Below are positions 40,887 to 49,647 of a stretch of 64,000 nucleotides of DNA, in pieces (the stretch's first letter is position 1; every line of letters starts with the position of its first letter). The stretch comes from Pseudovibrio brasiliensis (GTDB taxonomy: Bacteria > Pseudomonadota > Alphaproteobacteria > Rhizobiales > Stappiaceae): contig NZ_CP074126.1 of NCBI RefSeq assembly GCF_018282095.1, positions 4,114,341 to 4,178,340 on the forward strand. The letters run 5' to 3'. Under the pieces are notes generated by a model. The model did no database searches. It was not told where the DNA came from and worked only from the letters and a program-made list of their open reading frames with translations. The position numbers and the translations under genes were made by a program.

Positions 40887-42215
40887 AACAGGCTCTCCAG
40901 TCATCACGTAACACAGCTTGTCAAACTGCTGCCGCCAAGCAGAAACCTCTGCAAGATACTGTTCTGGCTGATCAGAACGCAGCGCTGCAGCAATCAAGCG
41001 GGCCATCTCACCAGCATGCTCCACACCAACGCCCCAGCGCACCAGTTCAGGGGTGCCAATGCGCAGCCCGTTCATATCGCCGTCTACTTCAGCAATCGGC
41101 AATCCAATGCCACAAGAAAGGAAGCCAGCCTTGCGAAGCTTTTTGGAAGCTGCCTGCCCGCCACCAAACGCAGCAGCTTCAACCGCAAACTGATGCGACT
41201 GTGTAAAGCCCTGAGCCTTAGCAAACACCGGAATACCTTCCCCATCTAACGCTTGAGCCAGAGCCTTGGAGACAGCAATCATCTCAGCAGCATAAGCCTG
41301 CCCGTACTCTTTCCAATCCAGCATGGTCACCGCCAAAGCAGCAGACTTCGCCGCATCAAAGTTGGCCGTCATACCGGGAAACGCAATGGCATCCATCCGC
41401 TCAATCAGCTCAACATCATTGGAGACAATCAGACCACCAGCAGGCCCACCAAGGCTTTTGTAGGTGCTCATGGTCATGAAGTGCGCCCCCTCTTCCAGTG
41501 GGTTCGCCCAGGCCTTGCCTGCAATAATCCCGCACTGATGGGCCGCATCAAACATTACCTTCGCCCCCACCTCATCGGCAATCTCACGAACTGCACGCAC
41601 CGGATGCTCAAAGAGGTTGAGACTGGACCCAACCGTAATCAGCTTTGGCTTTTCCGCCTTCGCCAACGCACGGAGCCCCTCTACATCAATGGTATAGCCA
41701 TCCGCATTCACCGGAGCTGGCACGGTACGCAACCCATAAAGGCCCGCGCAGCCTGCAATGTGATGGGTCACGTGCCCACCGATGGAAGCGGGCGGCGCGA
41801 TGATCGTATCACCCGGCTGGCAAGTGGCCATGAAACCATAAAGATTGGCGATTGCACCAGAAGGAACGCGGATCTCAGCATACTGAGCATCAAACACTTC
41901 CGCACTCAGCTCAGCAGCGATCACCTCAATCTCTTCAATGGCTTCCAGACCCATCTCGTACTTATCACCGGGGTAACCAAGCGATGGGCGAGAACCAATG
42001 CCAGAAGCCAGAAACGCTTCCGCACGTGGGTTCATCACATTGGTCGCCGGGTTCAGGTTGAAGCACTGCTCCTCATGGATCTCTCTGTTCTGAGCAGCCA
42101 ATGTGTCCAGTCTGTCCAGCAAAGCCGCGGAACTCTGCGTTTGCGTACGCTGCGCAACCTCCTGCACCAGTGCTTCACAGTCAGCCGGAACCCAATTTCG
42201 TTTCGCTAAAACCAT
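40878..42215 (-). CDS. SHMT-like fold-type I PLP enzyme with altered active site
   Basis: A 445-residue protein related to serine hydroxymethyltransferase (SHMT) but not a standard SHMT. Retained: the PLP lysine in MSTYKSLGGPAGG (Lys253), the PLP-nitrogen Asp223 and His226 in MFDAAHQ, and the carboxylate Arg in LRIGTPELVRWG. Changed: the SHMT segment YAEGYPGKRYYGG reads RPSLGYPGDKYEMG, so the catalytic Glu (E57 in E. coli) is Leu79, and the His before the lysine (TTHK) is Tyr252. Loss of the Glu argues against folate-dependent chemistry; an aldolase or transaldolase on a beta-hydroxy or alpha-methyl amino acid is more likely. The ATG at 42215 has GGGAGG six bases before it. A GcvA-like LysR gene is divergent and probably controls it. 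Confidence 0.8.
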   Translation of the reverse strand: MVLAKRNWVPADCEALVQEVAQRTQTQSSAALLDRLDTLAAQNREIHEEQCFNLNPATNVMNPRAEAFLASGIGSRPSLGYPGDKYEMGLEAIEEIEVIAAELSAEVFDAQYAEIRVPSGAIANLYGFMATCQPGDTIIAPPASIGGHVTHHIAGCAGLYGLRTVPAPVNADGYTIDVEGLRALAKAEKPKLITVGSSLNLFEHPVRAVREIADEVGAKVMFDAAHQCGIIAGKAWANPLEEGAHFMTMSTYKSLGGPAGGLIVSNDVELIERMDAIAFPGMTANFDAAKSAALAVTMLDWKEYGQAYAAEMIAVSKALAQALDGEGIPVFAKAQGFTQSHQFAVEAAAFGGGQAASKKLRKAGFLSCGIGLPIAEVDGDMNGLRIGTPELVRWGVGVEHAGEMARLIAAALRSDQPEQYLAEVSAWRQQFDKLCYVMTGEPVSA

Positions 42216-42313
42216 CACAACCTCCCAATTGCTAAGAGCAGTGTGCGGACAGGATGCTTGAGAGCGCAAACCAGAATATGTAATTATTGGCCTAGAAAAA
42301 CTAAGGCTAAGCG

Positions 42314-43192
42314 ATGTCAGTTTCCCCATCCCGCCCCAAGGGCCCGCCTCTCAACGCCCTCCGCGCTTTTGAAGCAGCGGCCCGTCTTGGCGGCTTCGCC
42401 AACGCAGCAGAAGAGCTGAGCGTCACACCCGGCGCCGTCTCTCAACACATCAAAGCGCTGGAAGAGTGGGTCGGCGCAGACCTGTTCGAACGCCGTTCCC
42501 AAGGCGTTCACCTAACGGAGCTGGGACAGGAGATCGCCCCACATTTCTCAAAGGCCTTTGATGAACTGGGCAATGCGGTCAGGCAGCTGAGAGCCAAAAC
42601 CAGCCGCAAAACCATTCACATCGCGGCCCTGCCAAGTGTCGCTCAACTCTGGCTCTCTCCGCGCCTGCCCAAAATCCGCACTGCTCTGCCTAACACCAAT
42701 ATCTCCGTCATCGCACTGGAAACACCGCCCAATCTGGACCGCGAAATCTACGACCTCTCCATCTTCATCGGAAAACCCAAAGGTACAGCTCAGGAGCGGA
42801 TCATCGCCAAAGATCTCATCACTCCGGTCTGTGCGCCCTCAACAGCAAGCCTGCTGCAAACACCGGAAGATCTGGAGCAAACCACACTCCTGCATGACGC
42901 AATCTGGGCCGAAGATTGGCAGCTTTGGGCAAATGCAAACGCACCAAAACTCAAAGGTTTAAACCGAGGCCCGAGTTATTCCCTCTATGCCATCGCATTG
43001 GAAGAAGCCAGAAACGGAGCAGGCGTTCTGATGGGTCACAAAGCCCTCATTGAACCGTCTTTGCAAAAGGGCGATCTCAAAGCCCCCTTCACCGGGTGGC
43101 ACCCAACCGGAAAGTCACTCATCCTGGAATGCGCCAGCCTGCCGAACCCACCAGAAGAGATCAGCCAGATCATCACCCTGCTCACCACGTAG
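42314..43192 (+). CDS. GcvA-like LysR regulator, divergent from the SHMT-like gene
   Basis: A 292-residue LysR protein of the GcvA type: LNALRAFEAAARLGGFANAAEEL near the N-terminus and TPGAVSQHIKALEE as recognition helix, then an effector domain from about 95. It faces the SHMT-like gene across 98 bases, which contain the near-inverted GGCCTAG AAAAA CTAAGGC just upstream of the ATG. GcvA-type regulators often control amino-acid enzymes, so control of the SHMT-like gene is the natural inference. Confidence 0.88.
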   Translation: MSVSPSRPKGPPLNALRAFEAAARLGGFANAAEELSVTPGAVSQHIKALEEWVGADLFERRSQGVHLTELGQEIAPHFSKAFDELGNAVRQLRAKTSRKTIHIAALPSVAQLWLSPRLPKIRTALPNTNISVIALETPPNLDREIYDLSIFIGKPKGTAQERIIAKDLITPVCAPSTASLLQTPEDLEQTTLLHDAIWAEDWQLWANANAPKLKGLNRGPSYSLYAIALEEARNGAGVLMGHKALIEPSLQKGDLKAPFTGWHPTGKSLILECASLPNPPEEISQIITLLTT

Positions 43193-43385
43193 TTTCAACC
43201 ACTTCCCATAACGTGACTATCCACAGCACCACGTTTCAACACAGCACAACCAAAACACCACAAAGATCCTCAAACCCTATGTGTTCTCTGCAAATTTGAT
43301 CAAATCAAGCTTTCCGCTCTGGTCACAAACACAGCGCGACTACATCACATAGGAGAGCTTCCGTATTTACCCTCTCTACAACCTC

Positions 43386-43415
43386 TTGACCCGCCCTCAC
43401 CAATGGTAATAAGTC
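43386..43415 (+). promoter_or_regulatory. Possible promoter of the copper ATPase gene
   Basis: TTGACC (43386-43391) and TAAGTC (43410-43415) are 18 bases apart, 37 bases before the ATG. The long spacer would suit a MerR/CueR-type activated promoter, but I do not see the expected dyad between the two boxes. The rest of the 259-base gap upstream shows no gene. Confidence 0.25.
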
Positions 43416-43451
43416 CTGATGGTCTAAACTCGGCAACCGAAGATAGCTCTG

Positions 43452-45677
43452 ATGAACGCACCCTCAGCCTCCGCAGCCCAAACCGTCAAACTCGACATCA
43501 CCGGAATGACATGCGCAGGTTGCGCCTCCCGCTTGGAAAAGACTCTGAAAGCGACTGAAGGTGTGGTCAACGCCACCGTCAACTTCGCGCTGGAAATGGC
43601 AGAGGTCGACCACTTGCCACAGATCGCTGCAAACGATCTGGTTGATGTGGTCACCACAGCTGGTTTTGAGGCCAAAGAGCGCCGGGATGAAGCCGAGGCG
43701 GCCCAAAAGGCTTTTGAAGAGCGCGAAGCACATAGCGACGCAGAAGAACGCAAAACCTTTCAACTTTTCGCGCTATCAACGCTACTGGCAATTCCTCTAG
43801 TGATTCCAATGGTTTTGATGGCATTTGGGGTACAGTTTGAGCTCTCTGGCGTGCTACAGTTTGCATTAGCAACGCCAATCCAGATTTTCGTCGGAGCACG
43901 ATTCTATAAGGGCGCACTCGCAGCCCTGCGCCATGGCGGCGCAAACATGGATGTCCTCGTTTCTCTGGGCACATCCGCTGCGTATCTTTACAGCGTATAC
44001 AACGTCTTCTTCGCATCTCAGGCTGAGGCCGCGGACCTTTATTTCGAGGCATCCGCAGTCATCCTCACCCTCATCCTGATGGGTAAGTATCTGGAAATCA
44101 GAGCAAAACGCTCCACGTCTGCAGCCGTTCGCTCACTCATTGCCTTGCGCCCGACAACAGCCAACAAAATCGTTGGTGACAAGATTATCCCCGTCAGCAT
44201 CTCTGATCTGCGTCTGGGTGATTACATCGTTATCAAACCCGGTGAGCGCGTTCCAACCGATGGCTTGATCGAAGACGGCGAAAGCGAGCTGGATGAATCT
44301 ATGCTCACCGGCGAGAGCCTCCCCGTGCACAAAAACACAGGCGATCAGGTAACCGGTGGAACAATCAACGGTTCCGGTGCAATCTTTGTGCGCACCACAG
44401 CCCTTGGTGAATCAACACGCTTAGCGCAGATTATCCGCCTTGTTGAAGGCGCACAGGCCTCTAAGGCACCTCTGCAGAAATTAGTCGACAAAGTCGCCGC
44501 TATTTTTGTCCCCGTTATCGTCCTGATCGCACTGGCAACCTTCGCTGGCTGGATGGTCTACTCCGGTGATGTCACAACTGCCGTCGGCGCCTCCGTTGCT
44601 GTCCTCGTCATCGCCTGCCCTTGCGCACTGGGACTTGCTACCCCAACAGCTCTGGTTGCGGGCACCGGCGCAGCAGCGAAAGCAGGCATACTTATCCGCG
44701 ATATCGAAGCGCTGGAGCGGGCACATAAAGTCGACACTATCCTCTTCGACAAAACCGGCACACTCACAGTCGGCAAGCCAGTTCTGACGGATGCTCAGGC
44801 TTTTGACCGCAATGACGACCGCCTGTTGACTATCGCGGCTAGCATCCAACTGGGCAGTGAGCACCCACTCGCCAGCGCACTTATCCGCGCTGCGGAAGAG
44901 CGCAACCTCAAGCTCACCCGCCCACGGTCCATCAAAGCTATCCCCGGCAAAGGCCTGATCGCAGAGCTCACCGGCCAGCAAGTCTCCATCGGCAACGCAG
45001 CCCTGATGAAAGACCTCAACGTCACCCCCTCAATGATGGGCGATGGCCTTGTAAAGACTTATGAATCCGCCGGCAAAACCGCCGTCACCGTCGCCCTCGG
45101 CGACCGCGCCATCGGCGTCCTCGCCTTCGTAGATCAGGCGAGAGAAACCGCTAGAGAAGCTGTAGAATCCCTTAAAAATCAAGGCATTCGCACAGTCATG
45201 ATCACCGGCGACACCGAACTCGCCGCCAAAAACATCGCCGATCAGGTCGGCGTAGACGAGTTCCAGGCCCGCGTTCAGCCAGAAGGCAAGAACGAAGTCG
45301 TCAACGATCTGAAAGAACAAGGCTATCATGTAGCTATGGTTGGCGATGGCATCAACGATGCCCCTGCTCTGGCCGCAGCTGATCTGGGCATAGCCATGGG
45401 GTCTGGTGCTGATGTTGCGCTGGAAACTGCAGGAGTTACTCTCATGCGCTCTGAGCCAAAGATGATCCCGGCAGCGCTCGACATCTCCAAGGCAACCCTC
45501 AGAAAAATCAGACAGAACCTGTTCTGGGCCTTCATCTACAACATCATCGGCATTCCATTGGCAGCACTCGGGTTACTCTCCCCAGTCATCGCAGGCGCCG
45601 CCATGGCCATGAGTTCAGTATCTGTGGTCACCAACGCCATGCTGCTGCGGCGTTGGAAGCCAAAGAACATGAACTAG
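43452..45677 (+). CDS. copA: Copper-exporting P1B-type ATPase
   Basis: A 741-residue P1B-1 ATPase with one N-terminal heavy-metal-associated domain (MTCAGC at 19-24; one CxxC site rather than two). The core carries TGES in the actuator domain (LTGESLPV), the transmembrane CPC (ACPCALGLATP), the phosphorylation motif DKTGTLTV, the nucleotide-site SEHPLASA and the hinge GDGINDAPA. The C-terminal spans carry the copper-site residues in FWAFIYNIIG(I) and MAMSSVSVVTNAMLLRR. It pumps Cu(I) out of the cytosol or into copper enzymes. The gene stands alone with no CueR neighbour. Confidence 0.93.
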   Translation: MNAPSASAAQTVKLDITGMTCAGCASRLEKTLKATEGVVNATVNFALEMAEVDHLPQIAANDLVDVVTTAGFEAKERRDEAEAAQKAFEEREAHSDAEERKTFQLFALSTLLAIPLVIPMVLMAFGVQFELSGVLQFALATPIQIFVGARFYKGALAALRHGGANMDVLVSLGTSAAYLYSVYNVFFASQAEAADLYFEASAVILTLILMGKYLEIRAKRSTSAAVRSLIALRPTTANKIVGDKIIPVSISDLRLGDYIVIKPGERVPTDGLIEDGESELDESMLTGESLPVHKNTGDQVTGGTINGSGAIFVRTTALGESTRLAQIIRLVEGAQASKAPLQKLVDKVAAIFVPVIVLIALATFAGWMVYSGDVTTAVGASVAVLVIACPCALGLATPTALVAGTGAAAKAGILIRDIEALERAHKVDTILFDKTGTLTVGKPVLTDAQAFDRNDDRLLTIAASIQLGSEHPLASALIRAAEERNLKLTRPRSIKAIPGKGLIAELTGQQVSIGNAALMKDLNVTPSMMGDGLVKTYESAGKTAVTVALGDRAIGVLAFVDQARETAREAVESLKNQGIRTVMITGDTELAAKNIADQVGVDEFQARVQPEGKNEVVNDLKEQGYHVAMVGDGINDAPALAAADLGIAMGSGADVALETAGVTLMRSEPKMIPAALDISKATLRKIRQNLFWAFIYNIIGIPLAALGLLSPVIAGAAMAMSSVSVVTNAMLLRRWKPKNMN

Positions 45678-45688
45678 TATCAGCAATC

Positions 45689-45723
45689 ACAGCCCCATGA
45701 AGACAACTTCTGGGGCTGTTTTT
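45689..45723 (+). terminator. Rho-independent terminator after copA
   Basis: ACAGCCCCA/TGGGGCTGT arms (45689-45719) are followed by TTTTT. It lies 11 bases after the stop. Confidence 0.85.
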
Positions 45724-45882
45724 CTATAGAGCCTGTTTCGGTTGACCAATCTACGCATTCCCTAGAAGAACTCAGACCAATCAAAACAACTCATTTACAT
45801 AGCCAAATATTTTCCTCTCACTACTGACCTGATTAAATATATAAATTCACCTTAGACGGAAAACTAAACACGCTCACATAAG

Positions 45883-45933
45883 GTCAACCAATATATAAAA
45901 TGGTTTGACAACTCCCCGAATCCATCCAATGCT
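45883..45933 (+). promoter_or_regulatory. Putative promoter and operator of the orphan TRAP binding-protein gene
   Basis: Near-inverted repeats GTCAACCA (45883-45890) and TGGTTTGAC (45901-45909) flank 10 A+T bases; TTGACA at 45905-45910 overlaps the right arm and could be a -35 box with a weak -10 near 45928. An AACCA/TGGTT dyad of this kind would suit a GntR regulator such as the UxuR/ExuR-like protein encoded downstream. The 335-base gap otherwise shows nothing. Confidence 0.35.
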
Positions 45934-46012
45934 TTCCATTACATATCGCAGCCTCAGCATTCCTTAGTTTCATCTCACGAATACATTCGCTGCGATAATC
46001 AGGGGGAAGCAT

Positions 46013-46996
46013 ATGTTTACGAGAAAGATTGCCAAAGCGGCTGTTCTGGGCGCTGCTCTACTTGCAACAACTTCATTTGCCAACGCAAAGACATTGAAAC
46101 TCAGCCACAATCAGGGGCCAGAGCATCCTCTGCATATTTCCATGCAACACATGGCAGACAAGGTTGCGGAAGCCACCAGCGGCTCACTCAAAATCCGCAT
46201 CTACGGCAACGGCGCCTTGGGAACTCAAAGGGAATCCATGGAGTTAGTGCAAGAAGGCACCCTCGCCATGGCCAAAACCAACGCCAGTGAGCTGGAAGCC
46301 TTTGAAGAGTCTTATTCCGCACTGAACCTGCCTTACATCTTTGTTGACGAGAACCACTATTTCGACGTTCTCAGCGGCTCAATCGGCGACGACATCCTTG
46401 CCGCTTCCAAAGACAAAGGCTTCATTGGCCTAACCTTTTACGTGGAAGGTGCACGTTCTTTCTATGCCAACAAGGCCATCAACTCACCTGCCGATCTCAA
46501 AGGCATGAAAATCCGCGTTCAACCATCCCCATCCGCAATCCGCATGGTGGAACTGCTCGGCGGCAGCCCAACTCCAATTGCCTGGGGCGAACTGTACAGC
46601 GCGCTCCAGCAGGGCGTGGTTGATGGTGCGGAGAATAACCCGCTCGCGCTGACCACTGCACGCCACGGTGAAGTCTCCAAAGTCTACTCCGATGACGGCC
46701 ACACCATGATCCCATCCATCGTGGTGATCTCAACAACCATCTGGAACACGCTAAGTGCAGACGAGCAAACAGCTATTCGTGACGCTGCCAAGTCATCCAT
46801 GCACTTCCACCGTGCGCAGTGGAATGACATGACCAAGAAGCATATTGAGCAGGCAAAATCTGAGCTGGGCGTGAAGTTCGTTGAGGTGGATAAAGCGCCA
46901 TTCATTGAAGCCGTCTTGCCAATGCATGCAGAAGCAGCAGAAAAATCTGAAAGAGTTGGTTCCCTGATCACACGCATCAAAGCGCTGACTCAGTAA
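46013..46996 (+). CDS. Orphan TRAP transporter binding protein (DctP family)
   Basis: A 327-residue solute-binding protein of the DctP/YiaO type with a Sec signal peptide ending in ANA (about residue 25). Hallmarks include LPYIFVDENHYFDVLSG, the carboxylate-binding Arg in GMKIRVQPSP (about 164-173) and GVVDGAENNPL. A GGGGGAAG site precedes the ATG. No DctQ or DctM gene is adjacent; a terminator follows and then the UxuR/ExuR-like regulator. The binding protein may serve a permease elsewhere. The regulator hints at a sugar-acid ligand. Confidence 0.9.
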   Translation: MFTRKIAKAAVLGAALLATTSFANAKTLKLSHNQGPEHPLHISMQHMADKVAEATSGSLKIRIYGNGALGTQRESMELVQEGTLAMAKTNASELEAFEESYSALNLPYIFVDENHYFDVLSGSIGDDILAASKDKGFIGLTFYVEGARSFYANKAINSPADLKGMKIRVQPSPSAIRMVELLGGSPTPIAWGELYSALQQGVVDGAENNPLALTTARHGEVSKVYSDDGHTMIPSIVVISTTIWNTLSADEQTAIRDAAKSSMHFHRAQWNDMTKKHIEQAKSELGVKFVEVDKAPFIEAVLPMHAEAAEKSERVGSLITRIKALTQ

Positions 46997-47014
46997 GCCC
47001 TCTACAAGAATGCG

Positions 47015-47053
47015 AAAGGCCAGAGTAACAACGCAGATCTCTGGCCTTTTGTC
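47015..47053 (+). terminator. Rho-independent terminator after the orphan dctP-type gene
   Basis: AAAGGCCAGAG/CTCTGGCCTTT arms (47015-47050) form an 11-base stem followed by a short T tail (TTTTGTCT). It separates the binding protein from its likely regulator. Confidence 0.8.
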
Positions 47054-47142
47054 TCGCTTGCAAATCTGCTTTATTTAGTATCTTAAGCGTGCAGCAATCA
47101 TTAAGAATACGCCAACCGCGCAAGCATGGGAGAACAAGCGAA

Positions 47143-47889
47143 ATGGATGGTCAGCGCCGCCGCTATCAGGAAGTAGCTGAAGTCTTGCGCAAAGAACTGA
47201 GCAACGGAACGTTCAAGGTCGGTGATCGCCTGCGTCCGGAGCGCCAGATTGCTGAAGAAATGAACGTCAGCCGCTCGCTCCTGCGCGAAGCTATGATCAT
47301 GCTTGAGATCGAAGGCTTGATCGATGTGCGCAAAGGTTCAGGCACTTACGTCGTTCGCTTGCCAGATACCGATCAGGTTACTCCCACTTCCAATCTGGAA
47401 GACATCGGCCCGTTCGAACTGCTGCAGGCACGTCAGCTGATGGAAAGCAACATCGCGGCCTTTGCTGCATCCATGGTCACCAAAGCCGACATCCTGCGCA
47501 TGCGCGATGCTCTGGAACGGGAACGCGAAGACCTTGCCAAAGGCTCTGGTGGTTACGAAGCGGACGAAGAGTTCCATCTTCTGATTGCAGAGGCGACACA
47601 GAACTCCGTTTTGGTCGACATGGTCAGAAACCTTTGGCAGCAGCGCACCCGCTCAAAAATGTGGGATAAACTGCACGAACGCATCTTCGACCACACCTAT
47701 CGCGAAGAGTGGCTTAACGACCATCAGGACATTCTGGACGCCCTTCAACGCCGCGATCCGCAGGCCGCAAAACAAGCGATGTGGCAACACCTTGAGAACG
47801 TCAAGAAGCGCCTCATGGAACTGTCTGACGTGGACGATCCGGCCTTTGATGCTTACCTGTTCCAGCAGGATCCTCTAACACCCGCGTAA
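47143..47889 (+). CDS. GntR-family regulator, UxuR/ExuR-like (FadR subfamily)
   Basis: A 248-residue protein with an N-terminal winged helix (RRRYQEVAEVLRKEL, then GDRLRPERQIAEEMNVSRSLLREA, shown as parts GDRLRPERQIAEE and NVSRSLLREA) and an all-helical FCD effector domain (about 95-235). The RRYQEVAEVL start resembles UxuR/ExuR hexuronate regulators. I prefer the ATG at 47143; GTG at 47089 would add 18 residues. It lies right after the orphan TRAP binding-protein gene and is the probable regulator of it. Confidence 0.85.
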   Translation: MDGQRRRYQEVAEVLRKELSNGTFKVGDRLRPERQIAEEMNVSRSLLREAMIMLEIEGLIDVRKGSGTYVVRLPDTDQVTPTSNLEDIGPFELLQARQLMESNIAAFAASMVTKADILRMRDALEREREDLAKGSGGYEADEEFHLLIAEATQNSVLVDMVRNLWQQRTRSKMWDKLHERIFDHTYREEWLNDHQDILDALQRRDPQAAKQAMWQHLENVKKRLMELSDVDDPAFDAYLFQQDPLTPA

Positions 47890-48086
47890 CGCACCAACGA
47901 GCATTGATAGAGCACATTTCATAATACCGTTGCCAAATGGGGATTATATCTTTGATAAATTCCCATAGACGTTTTGCACCCTTTACACCGGGTTGCGTTC
48001 GCGAGATGTTTACTACGTAAAATCAACAAGAGTGGGATGGAACACGCTTCCACATCGCACGCTGTGCTTAAGGTGGTCCTGCGATC

Positions 48087-49640
48087 ATGCACGAGATTGA
48101 GCTCAAACTTTCCGTCGATGAAGCAACACTGGCGCAGCTGATCAAAGCCAAGCCTCCCAAAGGATTTGCTGTCAGCGAACAGTCGACCAAGAAGCTCCGT
48201 TCAGTCTATTACGACACGCCAGACCACTCGCTCAAAAAAGCACGCATTTCACTCAGAACCCGCCACAACGGCACCCACTGGCTGCAAACCATCAAGCAAG
48301 GTGGTGGCTTGCAGTCCGGGCTCTCTAAACGGATTGAACTTGAGCTGCCCATTGGCGGGATTGAACCAGAATTTGATGTGATCACAGATGAGGAAGTTCG
48401 CCAGAAGCTCTTGTCTTTACTGGAAGATAAGAACTGGGGCATCCTTTTTGAAACCGCCATTTCCCGCACGCTTACCTACTACACCGACAAAGCTGGAGCA
48501 AAGATCGAAGTCGCTTTCGACAGCGGCATCGCTAAAACGAAAACGGATGAGCATCCCATCCACGAAGTGGAACTGGAGCTCATGGAAGGTCCGGTCGAGA
48601 GCCTGTACAAACTCGCTGGCGCTCTCATGAAAGATCGACCAATTCTGTTTTCCAACACCAACAAAGCAGGAATCGGCTACCGGCTGGCAAGTGGTCAACC
48701 ACCTGAACTGCCCTCAGAAGCACAACATTCCAATTACATAGAGCTGGAACATGAAGAAAGCTCAGGCTCAGCCCTTCAGAAGATCCTTGGCGAATGCCTC
48801 AACCAGATCGTCACCAACCGCTCCTGTGTTTTGCAGCAAGACATCTCCGAAGGTCCACACCAACTGCGCGTCGGCCTCCGCCGTTTAAGAAGCGCCTTCA
48901 ACATCTACAAGGCGGCCTTACCAAACAACGAAATCATTGCTGATCTCGATGCCTCCGCAAAGCAACTGGCAACAACCGCAGGAAATCAAAGAGATATCGA
49001 TGTACTGGTGGAAGACATCATCACACCTGTCATTCCTTTGTTACCAGACACGCACTCGGTCGAACCGCTCTTCGAAGCCATCAAACTGGCCCATGTGGAA
49101 GCGCAGGTTGAACTGAGGCAAGACCTGATAAATCCGCAACTCAACGGCTTCCTGCTACAGCTCGGAGAACTCTCTCACAGCCCGGCATGGAAAGAAAACC
49201 TGGGCCTGACAGACACCAGAAAACTCGATCTACCAATCCAGACATTTGCACAAAACGCCCTCTCCAAGCGCTGGCGGGCCTGCGAAAAGCGGGCTGAGAA
49301 CCTACAGGATCTTACGATCGAGCAACGTCATGATCTGCGTAAAGCGCTCAAAAAAATGCGTTATACCGTTGAGTTCTTCCGCTCGCTCTACGAGCCAGAA
49401 GATTTGCGCATATTCCTTAAGTGCCTGAAGCGGCTACAAAACACCTTCGGTTACCTGAATGATGTAGCCATGGCAGACCGTCTCGTCGCGATGAAACTTC
49501 CGCAATCTTTACAAAACAACGAAGTCTCAACGGTCATCGGTTTCGTCGCTGGCTGGCATCAGGCCCGTGCTGACAACGCTTGGCTGGAAGCACAAGAACG
49601 CTGGAACGCCGCGGTAGAAGCCCCCAAATACTGGTTCTGA
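48087..49640 (+). CDS. CYTH and CHAD domain protein (inorganic triphosphatase type)
   Basis: A 517-residue protein: an N-terminal CYTH (triphosphate tunnel) domain with the signature EIELKL at 3-8 and paired strands to about residue 200, then a CHAD domain (about 225-510) rich in conserved His and Lys/Arg in helices (VGLRRLRSAFNIY, RHDLRKALKKMRYTVEF). CYTH domains hydrolyse inorganic triphosphate or bind polyphosphate; CHAD domains bind polyphosphate. It is the last gene before the convergent phnF and may link to phosphorus handling. Confidence 0.88.
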   Translation: MHEIELKLSVDEATLAQLIKAKPPKGFAVSEQSTKKLRSVYYDTPDHSLKKARISLRTRHNGTHWLQTIKQGGGLQSGLSKRIELELPIGGIEPEFDVITDEEVRQKLLSLLEDKNWGILFETAISRTLTYYTDKAGAKIEVAFDSGIAKTKTDEHPIHEVELELMEGPVESLYKLAGALMKDRPILFSNTNKAGIGYRLASGQPPELPSEAQHSNYIELEHEESSGSALQKILGECLNQIVTNRSCVLQQDISEGPHQLRVGLRRLRSAFNIYKAALPNNEIIADLDASAKQLATTAGNQRDIDVLVEDIITPVIPLLPDTHSVEPLFEAIKLAHVEAQVELRQDLINPQLNGFLLQLGELSHSPAWKENLGLTDTRKLDLPIQTFAQNALSKRWRACEKRAENLQDLTIEQRHDLRKALKKMRYTVEFFRSLYEPEDLRIFLKCLKRLQNTFGYLNDVAMADRLVAMKLPQSLQNNEVSTVIGFVAGWHQARADNAWLEAQERWNAAVEAPKYWF

Positions 49641-49647
49641 CCTAATC

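Noticed and set aside
43386-43415. A confident CueR site upstream of copA
   Set aside because: The spacing of the boxes would fit, but no dyad lies between them, so I keep it only as a weak promoter candidate.
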